Source: Asticcacaulis sp. | GTDB lineage: Bacteria > Pseudomonadota > Alphaproteobacteria > Caulobacterales > Caulobacteraceae | Length of the DNA: 14,784 nucleotides | Reading direction: 5' to 3' | NCBI RefSeq assembly: GCF_020217185.1 | Contig: NZ_JAIWNX010000155.1 | Location: 1 to 14,784 of the forward strand | In this document: positions 6,444 to 11,890 of the stretch, in pieces | Position numbering within the stretch: position 1 is the stretch's first letter | How the letters are laid out: each line of letters starts with the position of its first letter | The notes under the pieces: generated by a model | What the model saw: the letters and a program-made list of their open reading frames with translations, nothing else | Database searches by the model: none | Told to the model about the DNA's origin: nothing | Position numbers and translations under genes: made by a program

Positions 6444-7784
6444 ATGACGGCTCTGTCTGACTTCCTCGCCGAACAAAAGCGCCTGTTCACCGCCACCCAT
6501 CCCAAAACGGTCGCTTTGGCCGAAGCGGCTAAGGGTGTGTGGCGGGGTGGGGTGCCGATGCACTGGATGCACGACTGGGCCTCGCCCGTGCCGCTCTATG
6601 CCGAGCGGGCCAAGGACGCCACCCTGTGGGACGTCGATGGCCACGCCTATGACGACTTCTGTCTTGGCGACACCCCGTCCATGTTCGGCCATGGGCGCGA
6701 GGAACTGCAACGCGCCATCGCCGCGCAGGCCGGGCAGGGGGTGGGCTTCATGCTGCCGACCCGCTCCAGCCTTGAGGTGGGACAGCTTCTGAAAGACCGT
6801 TTCGGCCTGCCGGTGTGGCAGTGCGCGACGACAGCATCGGACGCCAATCGCGCCGTCATCCGCTGGGCGCGGGCCGTCACCCGGCGTTCCAAAATCCTGT
6901 TTATCGACGGAGCCTACCACGGCATGGTCGATGACGCCTTTGTGGTGCTGAAGGACGGGCAGATCGTCCACAAGACCGGCCTGATCGGGCAGGTCGCCGA
7001 CCTGACGCAGCACAGCGTCGTCGTGCCGTTCAACGACCTGACGGCGCTGGAGGCGGCGCTGCGCACGGGCGAGATCGCCGCCGTCATGCTCGAACCCGTC
7101 ATGACCAATTGCGGCATGATCCTGCCGATTGAGGGCTATCATGAGCGCCTGCGCACCCTGTGTGACGAGACGGGCACGCTGCTGGTGTACGATGAGACGC
7201 ACACCCTGTCGTCGGGCTTTGGCGGCTATGTGCGCGAACACGGCCTGCGCGCCGACGTCCTGACCGTAGGCAAGGCCATTGCCGGAGGCGTGCCGGCCGC
7301 CGTGTGGGGCGTGACCGCCGAGGTCGCCGCGCGCATGGACGCCGCTCAGGCCGCCATCGGACCGGGTTCGTCGGGCATAGGCACCACCTTGTCCGGCAAC
7401 GCGCTGGCTATCGCCGGGATGAAGGCCATGCTGAGCGAGGTCATGACCGCCGACGCCTATGCCTGGATGCAGGCCGGGGCCGAAACCCTTGTGACGAAGC
7501 TTAAGGCCGTCATTGCGCAGCATCAGGTGCCGTGGTCGGTGGTGCATGTGGGCGCGCGGGCCGAGCTGGTCTTCGCCGATCCGGCCCCGCAAAACGCCGC
7601 CGACATGCGCCGCGCGCTGGACCCGCACCTGCTGGAGGCCCTGCACCTCTATCTGATCAATCGCGGGGTGCTGATCGCGCCCTTCCACAATATGATGCTG
7701 ATTTCGCCCAAAACCCCACCGGAGGCCATTGACCGCCTCGTGGCGGCGGTGGAAGGGTTTATCACTGAGTACACGCGTTTTTAA
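6444..7784 (+). CDS. Class III aminotransferase, glutamate-1-semialdehyde aminomutase-like
   Basis: A 446-residue PLP enzyme. ATG 6444 is preferred over ATG 6441 because GGGAG (6433-6437) is then six bases away. Recognisable parts are the WDVDG-YDDFCLGD N-terminal segment (62-76), FGHG (81-84), the cofactor loop TTASDANRAVIRWAR (129-143), AYHG (157-160), the LLVYDETHT motif with Asp250, and the Schiff-base lysine Lys277 in TVGKAIAGG. The order and spacing match the glutamate-1-semialdehyde aminomutase branch. The phosphate-binding loop reads ASD where many relatives have GSE or GTE, and the usual DEV becomes DETH. It lies between gabD and puuA, so a GABA, gamma-glutamylputrescine or related omega-amine transaminase role is more likely than tetrapyrrole synthesis. 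It is clearly different from the aminotransferase at 932-2263. Substrate unknown. Confidence 0.8.
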   Translation: MTALSDFLAEQKRLFTATHPKTVALAEAAKGVWRGGVPMHWMHDWASPVPLYAERAKDATLWDVDGHAYDDFCLGDTPSMFGHGREELQRAIAAQAGQGVGFMLPTRSSLEVGQLLKDRFGLPVWQCATTASDANRAVIRWARAVTRRSKILFIDGAYHGMVDDAFVVLKDGQIVHKTGLIGQVADLTQHSVVVPFNDLTALEAALRTGEIAAVMLEPVMTNCGMILPIEGYHERLRTLCDETGTLLVYDETHTLSSGFGGYVREHGLRADVLTVGKAIAGGVPAAVWGVTAEVAARMDAAQAAIGPGSSGIGTTLSGNALAIAGMKAMLSEVMTADAYAWMQAGAETLVTKLKAVIAQHQVPWSVVHVGARAELVFADPAPQNAADMRRALDPHLLEALHLYLINRGVLIAPFHNMMLISPKTPPEAIDRLVAAVEGFITEYTRF

Positions 7785-7795
7785 AACATACCTCT

Positions 7796-7941
7796 CCCGT
7801 CCTCGGGGGAGGGAACCGCACGAGATTGCCGCAGGCAAGCCATATGTGGGGGTGAGGGGGCTTCTGACCTGTATGCCAAGCCAGTAGCCCCCCTCCGTCA
7901 TTTGCTGCGCAAATGCCACCTCCCCCAGCCCGCTGGGGGAG
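7796..7941. repeat. Hairpin-rich intergenic repeat upstream of puuA
   Basis: The 172-bp gap before puuA holds a diverged relative of the 866-910/13962-14006 element (GAGGGAACCGCACGAGAT, later GTGGGGGTGAGGGGG, about 7810-7855). Two perfect hairpins follow: CATTTGC/GCAAATG (7899-7915) and CTCCCCCAGC/GCTGGGGGAG (7920-7941). The last hairpin ends two bases before the puuA Shine-Dalgarno and is nearly the same as the hairpin at 906-927. It may influence puuA translation or upstream mRNA stability. Confidence 0.6.
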
Positions 7942-7956
7942 TAGGAAGGATCAAAC

Positions 7957-9351
7957 ATGTCTTTACCGCCACATCCCATGGTCGCCACCGTTGATGAGGC
8001 CAAGGCCTTTCTGGAGGCCCACCCGCACATCAACTACTTTGAGATCCTGTTCACCTCGATGACCGGGGTGCCGCGCGGCAAGCGCCTGCGTCGTCATGAG
8101 TTGTTGCCCATCTACGAATATGGCCGCTTCCTGCCGGGCTCGATTCTGGTGGTCGATACGCTGGGGGCCGATTGCGAAGAGACGGGTCTTGTCTGGGAAG
8201 ATGGCGACGCCGATCGTGTGGCGCGGCCGGTGCCGGGGACGCTGACGCCCGCGCCGTGGCTGGGGGACGATGTGGGGCAGGTGATGCTCTCCCTCTATGA
8301 GCTGGACGGCACGCCCAACGACCTCGACCCGCGCCATGTGCTGCAACGGGTGCTCGACCGCTACGCCGCTGACGGCCTGACGCCGGTGGTGGCCTGTGAG
8401 CTGGAATATTACCTCGTCGATATTGAGCGGGGACACAAAGGTGAGCTGGTGCCCGCCGCCGGCTTCACCACGGGCCAGACGCCGAAAGGCATTCAGGTCT
8501 ATGGCCTGCCCGAAGTCGAAGCGCACGGTGAATTCTTCCGCACCCTGTGGGAGACGGCGGATGTGATGAACATCCCGCTGGAAGGGGCGATTTCCGAATT
8601 TGCCCCCGGTCAGGTCGAACTGACCCTGAAGCACAAGCCGGATGCGCTGCGCGCCGCCGACGATGCGGTCCTCTATAAGCGCATGGCCAAGGGCGTGGCG
8701 CTCAGCCTTGGCATCGAAGCGACCTTTATGGCCAAGCCGTGGGCCGATCGCGCGGGCTCCGGCTTCCACGTCCACGTCTCGGTGGCGGATAAGGACGGCA
8801 AAAACCTCTGTGCCGATGCCCATCCGGAAGGCTCGCCCCTGCTCAAGCACATGATCGGCGGCATGAAGGATCATCTGGCCGACTGCATGGGCATCCTTGC
8901 GCCGGGCGCCAACAGCTATAAGCGCTTCAAGGCCAATTCCTACGCCCCGGTAGGCCTGACCTGGGGCGTCAATAACCGCACAGTGAGTTTGCGCGTCACC
9001 GCTGGCCCCGCCCATACGCGCCACGTCGAACACCGCGTCGCCGGCGCCGATGGCAACCCCTATCTGGTGCTGGCGGCCATTCTGGCCTGCGCCCACCACG
9101 GCCTGACGCACGCGATCGACCCCGGCCCCGCCGTGGTCGGCAATGGCTATGCCGTGGCCGCCGAAACCGGCGCAACGCTGCCCACCAACTGGTTCGCGGC
9201 GGTCGATTATCTCGACCGGTCTCAGGTGCTGCGCGACTATCTGGGGGAGCGCTTCATCGACATGTATGTGAAGGTCAAAAAGACCGAACAGGCGCGTTTC
9301 TTCGAGGAAATCACCGAACTGGACTACGACTGGTATCTGCGCAACGCCTGA
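7957..9351 (+). CDS. puuA: Glutamine synthetase-family gamma-glutamylputrescine synthetase
   Basis: A 464-residue glutamine synthetase-fold ligase, started by ATG 7957 with AGGAAGG (7943-7949) seven bases upstream. The N-terminal beta-grasp domain covers about residues 20-105 and the catalytic domain the remainder. Metal and glutamate ligands are visible in ACELEYY (Glu148/Glu150), EFAPGQVELTL (Glu214, Glu221), the GSGFHVHVS loop (His271/His273), ANSYKRF (318-324), NNRTVSLRV (339-347) and EHRVAGADGNPYL (358-370). The family ligates glutamate to an amine with ATP; PuuA acts on putrescine in the first step of the gamma-glutamylated route. The length and the Pot/PuuC/GabD neighbourhood favour PuuA over true GlnA. 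Related enzymes use spermidine, monoamines or GABA, so substrate is inferred. PuuB and PuuD, the usual partners, are not in the window. Confidence 0.85.
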   Translation: MSLPPHPMVATVDEAKAFLEAHPHINYFEILFTSMTGVPRGKRLRRHELLPIYEYGRFLPGSILVVDTLGADCEETGLVWEDGDADRVARPVPGTLTPAPWLGDDVGQVMLSLYELDGTPNDLDPRHVLQRVLDRYAADGLTPVVACELEYYLVDIERGHKGELVPAAGFTTGQTPKGIQVYGLPEVEAHGEFFRTLWETADVMNIPLEGAISEFAPGQVELTLKHKPDALRAADDAVLYKRMAKGVALSLGIEATFMAKPWADRAGSGFHVHVSVADKDGKNLCADAHPEGSPLLKHMIGGMKDHLADCMGILAPGANSYKRFKANSYAPVGLTWGVNNRTVSLRVTAGPAHTRHVEHRVAGADGNPYLVLAAILACAHHGLTHAIDPGPAVVGNGYAVAAETGATLPTNWFAAVDYLDRSQVLRDYLGERFIDMYVKVKKTEQARFFEEITELDYDWYLRNA

Positions 9352-9353
9352 TA

Positions 9354-9430
9354 CGAGTATCGTGAATTTGAAGTTCGCTTCATGTTGATATCGAACGTCG
9401 GGCGAACTTCAAATTCAAAAACGATACTCG
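9354..9430. repeat. Long hairpin element 1 of a tandem pair
   Basis: It starts two bases after the puuA stop. The left arm (9354-9378) is CGAGTATCG, T, then GAATTTGAAGTTCGC. The right arm (9402-9430) is GCGAACTTCAAATTC, five A, then CGATACTCG. They pair over 25 bp with one four-A bulge. The 23-base loop contains GATATCGAACG (9387-9397). Element 2 (9445-9517) has the same architecture. It may help terminate or protect the puuA transcript, though no T tract follows. Confidence 0.8.
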
Positions 9431-9444
9431 ATACAATAAGTGGT

Positions 9445-9517
9445 TAGTGTCCTGTTGAATCTGAAATTCGCCAGAGGGCGATATCGAGCGCATGCGAATT
9501 TCAGATTCAGGACACTA
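9445..9517. repeat. Long hairpin element 2 of a tandem pair
   Basis: TAGTGTCCT (9445-9453) pairs with AGGACACTA (9509-9517), and GAATCTGAAATTCGC (9457-9471) with GCGAATTTCAGATTC (9494-9508), with a GTT bulge between the two stem parts. The 22-base loop has GATATCGAGCG (9480-9490), placed eight bases after the left arm exactly as in element 1. Arm differences from element 1 are compensated on the opposite arm. GANTC sites (GAATC 9457-9461, GATTC 9504-9508) occur in both arms. It is 14 bases from element 1. Confidence 0.8.
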
Positions 9518-9538
9518 GAAAGATGACGCATTTGCGAA

Positions 9539-9548
9539 CGTGATCACA
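9539..9548. promoter_or_regulatory. Putative FadR-type operator 3
   Basis: CGTGATCACA keeps the eight-base palindromic core GTGATCAC found at 2364 and 3293 but is less symmetric outside it. It lies nine bases upstream of a TTGACA and about 145 bases before the binding-protein start codon. It suggests that the transport operon belongs to the same regulon. Its position upstream of the -35 differs from site 2, so the regulatory effect could differ too. Confidence 0.5.
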
Positions 9549-9556
9549 GTTGTCGG

Positions 9557-9562
9557 TTGACA
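9557..9562 (+). promoter_or_regulatory. Candidate -35 element of the transporter operon
   Basis: A perfect TTGACA. The possible -10 elements are poorly placed: TATTCT (9577-9582) at 14 bases, or TGTTAA (9582-9587) at 19. The shorter spacing would suit the alphaproteobacterial housekeeping pattern better. Either way the leader would be about 100 nt long. It contains a CCGTCA/TGACGG hairpin (9652-9668) ending ten bases before the Shine-Dalgarno GAGGAG (9679-9684). Confidence 0.35.
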
Positions 9563-9691
9563 GAAGCCCAATCCCGTATTCTGTTAACGTATCGTCACAC
9601 TTGGAAGGGGCCAGAGGGACGGCGTCTTCCGTGAGGTTTGCACCACCACCACCGTCACCCGCTGACGGGTTGAAACCTGAGGAGACCGGAC

Positions 9692-10789
9692 ATGACTTCA
9701 TCGCGCACTCACGCCTCACGTCGTTCCTTGCTGCAAGGTCTTGGGGCCGCGGCGGTGGGCATCAGTTTCGGCGGCCTGTCGGCCTGTTCGCAGGGGGCCA
9801 GTTCCTCCGGCGGCGAAGGCAACAAGCTGAACTTCTACAACTGGGACACCTATATCGGCACGAATACGCTGGCCGACTTCAAAAAGGCCGCCGGTATCGA
9901 CGTCAACATGTCGATCTTCGCCACCAATGACGAGCTGTTCGCCAAGATGAAGACCGGCAATTCCGGCTTTGACGTCATTGTGCCGTCGAATGACTTCGTG
10001 GAGCGCCTGTCGCAGGCCGACCTGCTTCTGCCGCTCGATCACGCCAAGCTGCCCAACCTCAAAAACATCGACCCGGCCTTCCTCGATGTGGCCTATGATC
10101 AGGGCCGCAAGTGGTCGGCGCCCTATACCTGGCTGGTGCTCGGCATCGGCTATCGCAAGTCGAAAATGCCGGCGGGCTTCAAGCCGGATTCGTGGAAGTA
10201 CCTGTTCGATTCCGATCAGTTCAAGGGCAAGATCGCTGTCCTTTCCGAAGCCGGGGACATGATCCGTCTGGGGGCCAAATACCTTGGCCATTCGGTCAAT
10301 GGCCTCGATCAGGCGACCATCGACAAGGTCACCGAAATGCTGATCAGGCAAAAGCCCAATATCAAGGCCTTCCACGAAGATGATGGGCAGGACATGCTGC
10401 TGGCGAAGGACGTTGATCTGGTCCTTGAATATAATGGCGACATCGCGCAGGCTAAGGCTGAGGACGACGATATCGACTTCATAATCCCCAAGGAAGGCTC
10501 GCAGCTCAATTCCGACAACTGGTGCATCCCCAAGGATTCGGCACGACCGGAAAACGCCCACCGCTTCATCAACTATATGATGGACGCGCAGGCCTCTAAG
10601 CACATTTTTGAGACCATCCTCTACCCGACGACCAATGCCGCCGCCAAGGCGCTGATGCCGGACAGCTACAAGAACAACCCCATCATCTTCCCCTCGGCTG
10701 AGGAACTCGCGCGTTGCGAATACGCCGCCTTCGACGCTGCCAAGGCGCAGGTCTATGAAGACGCCATGACCAAAATCAAGGCCGCCTAA
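9692..10789 (+). CDS. potF: Polyamine ABC transporter substrate-binding lipoprotein (PotF/PotD family)
   Basis: A 365-residue extracytoplasmic binding protein, started by ATG 9692 with GAGGAG (9679-9684) seven bases upstream. The N-terminus has a twin-arginine motif SRRSLL (9-14), a hydrophobic stretch and a lipobox LSAC with Cys32. This predicts a Tat-exported lipoprotein anchored at the inner or outer membrane. Expected polyamine-site residues are present: YNWDTYIG with Trp51, Asp52 and Tyr54; PSNDF with Ser99; Glu186; Asp250 in EYNGD; and Asp275 in SDNWCIP. PotF has Trp in its GWAGD motif, whereas the matching position here is Tyr247, which may shift specificity. It is the first gene of the transporter operon. 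A strong terminator directly follows it, so it is probably made in excess over the permeases. Putrescine is likely; spermidine cannot be excluded. Confidence 0.88.
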   Translation: MTSSRTHASRRSLLQGLGAAAVGISFGGLSACSQGASSSGGEGNKLNFYNWDTYIGTNTLADFKKAAGIDVNMSIFATNDELFAKMKTGNSGFDVIVPSNDFVERLSQADLLLPLDHAKLPNLKNIDPAFLDVAYDQGRKWSAPYTWLVLGIGYRKSKMPAGFKPDSWKYLFDSDQFKGKIAVLSEAGDMIRLGAKYLGHSVNGLDQATIDKVTEMLIRQKPNIKAFHEDDGQDMLLAKDVDLVLEYNGDIAQAKAEDDDIDFIIPKEGSQLNSDNWCIPKDSARPENAHRFINYMMDAQASKHIFETILYPTTNAAAKALMPDSYKNNPIIFPSAEELARCEYAAFDAAKAQVYEDAMTKIKAA

Positions 10790-10797
10790 GACCATCT

Positions 10798-10836
10798 CCG
10801 CCGCAGGTGTACCAGACCTGCGGCGGTTTGTTTTTG
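10798..10836 (+). terminator. Strong intrinsic terminator/attenuator after potF
   Basis: CCGCCGCAGGT (10798-10808) pairs perfectly with ACCTGCGGCGG (10816-10826) around a seven-base loop. It is followed by TTTGTTTTTG. This is the clearest rho-independent terminator in the window. It lies nine bases after the potF stop and 143 bases before the permease gene. It probably limits read-through into the permease genes, giving more binding protein than membrane complex, unless the permeases have their own promoter. Confidence 0.85.
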
Positions 10837-10839
10837 TGT

Positions 10840-10874
10840 AATACCAAGGGTCATTGAAAATGACTCTTGGTATT
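10840..10874. repeat. Inverted repeat A in the potF-potH gap
   Basis: AATACCAAGGGTCATT (10840-10855) and AATGACTCTTGGTATT (10859-10874) pair over 16 positions with a single G-T wobble and a three-base GAA loop. The right arm carries a GANTC site (GACTC, 10862-10866). Similar AATACCAAG/CTTGGTATT palindromes are, to my recollection, dispersed in alphaproteobacterial genomes. It is therefore probably a REP-type element rather than a gene-specific signal. Confidence 0.75.
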
Positions 10875-10879
10875 CCATT

Positions 10880-10920
10880 CGAGACTGTCTCATGTCGCTG
10901 ATACATATGAGACAGTCTCG
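10880..10920. repeat. Inverted repeat B in the potF-potH gap
   Basis: CGAGACTGTCTCAT (10880-10893) is perfectly complementary to ATGAGACAGTCTCG (10907-10920) across a 13-base centre. Each arm is also nearly palindromic itself (GAGAC-T-GTCTC). Each arm could therefore be a protein-binding site, and the two together form one long hairpin. It is five bases from repeat A. Confidence 0.75.
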
Positions 10921-10927
10921 TGTCTTC

Positions 10928-10960
10928 AACGGCCGGATGCGGTCAGCATCTTCGGCCGTT
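10928..10960. repeat. Inverted repeat C in the potF-potH gap
   Basis: AACGGCCG-GATGC (10928-10940) pairs with GCATC-TT-CGGCCGTT (10946-10960) around a five-base loop, giving 13 bp with a TT bulge. It ends six bases before the permease Shine-Dalgarno (AAGGGA, 10967-10972). It could act as a weak second attenuator or shape access to the ribosome-binding site. No T tract follows. Confidence 0.6.
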
Positions 10961-10978
10961 GGTATAAAGGGACAGCAC

Positions 10979-11890
10979 ATGGAACAGAGCTGGCGTCAGG
11001 CCAAGGGACTTTTTGCCGCCCTGATGAGCGCGCCGCTCGTCTGGCTGGTCTTCTTCTTCTTCGTGCCGCTGGGCATTGTCTGGCTCTACAGCTTTGGTGA
11101 AAACCGCGGCCTGATTGACATTGCCTTCACGGGGACGTGGAGCAACTACGCCAAGGCGCTTGAGCCCCTCTATCTCGGTATCTTCGCCAAGTCCCTGTGG
11201 GTGGCGGCCCTGACCACCTTCCTGTGCGTGGTGATCGGTTTTCCGGTGGCGCTGGCCATAACCTTTGCGCCGGACAAGTGGAAGCCGTGGCTGTTGCTGC
11301 TGGTCATGCTGCCCTTCTGGACCAATCTGCTGATCCGCACCTACGCCCTGATCGCGGTCCTGCGCAGCGAGGGCTATGTCAATCAGACCTATCGCTTTCT
11401 GTGGGAACACGCGTCGGGCCTGATGACCCTGATCGGGCTTCAGCCACTGGGCACGTTTCAGCCGCTGGAGCTGTTGTACAATAATTTCGCCGTGGTGCTG
11501 GGCCTCGTCTATGTGCATCTGCCGTTCATGATCCTGCCGCTCTATTCGACGCTCGACCGGCTGGACCGTTCGCTGCTGGAGGCCTCGCTCGATCTGGGGG
11601 CCGGTCACATCCGCACCATGTTCTCGATAGTCATCCCGCTGGCCGGAGCGGGGATAGCTTCGGGCGTGCTGATCACCTTTATCCCGGCGCTGGGGGCCTA
11701 TCTGACGCCGGACCTTCTGGGCGGCACGGACTCGCAGATGATCGCCAATGTCATCGAAAGCCAGTTCAAGCGCGCCAATAACTGGCCCTTCGGCGCGGCC
11801 CTGTGCTTCATTCTGGTCTATCTGACCTTTATCGGTATCGCCATTCAGGGCCTGCTCGACAGCTCGGCGAAGAAGCGGGGGATGGCATGA
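10979..11890 (+). CDS. potH: Polyamine ABC transporter permease (PotH/PotB family)
   Basis: A 303-residue inner-membrane permease. ATG 10979 has AAGGGA (10967-10972) six bases upstream. The frame also opens at ATG 10892, but that start would lie within inverted repeat B and has no ribosome-binding site. Hydrophobic segments occur near residues 14-38, 70-95, 103-128, 168-190, 221-246 and 270-292, consistent with six transmembrane helices. The cytoplasmic EAA loop that docks on the ATPase is EASLDLGAGHIRTMFSIVIP (201-220). The VMLPFWTNLLIRTYA block (109-123) is characteristic of the PotB/PotH branch. It forms a heterodimer with the next gene product, whose start overlaps this stop by four bases (ATGA). 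Confidence 0.88.
   Translation: MEQSWRQAKGLFAALMSAPLVWLVFFFFVPLGIVWLYSFGENRGLIDIAFTGTWSNYAKALEPLYLGIFAKSLWVAALTTFLCVVIGFPVALAITFAPDKWKPWLLLLVMLPFWTNLLIRTYALIAVLRSEGYVNQTYRFLWEHASGLMTLIGLQPLGTFQPLELLYNNFAVVLGLVYVHLPFMILPLYSTLDRLDRSLLEASLDLGAGHIRTMFSIVIPLAGAGIASGVLITFIPALGAYLTPDLLGGTDSQMIANVIESQFKRANNWPFGAALCFILVYLTFIGIAIQGLLDSSAKKRGMA

Noticed and set aside
9354..9517. Insertion sequence, MITE or CRISPR array
   Set aside because: There are only two imperfect units, no transposase, no clear target-site duplication and no regular spacers.
10892..10978. Upstream ATG giving a 29-residue longer PotH
   Set aside because: The extension lies in a hairpin, lacks a ribosome-binding site and adds a tail unlike the family. 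ATG 10979 has a well-spaced AAGGGA.
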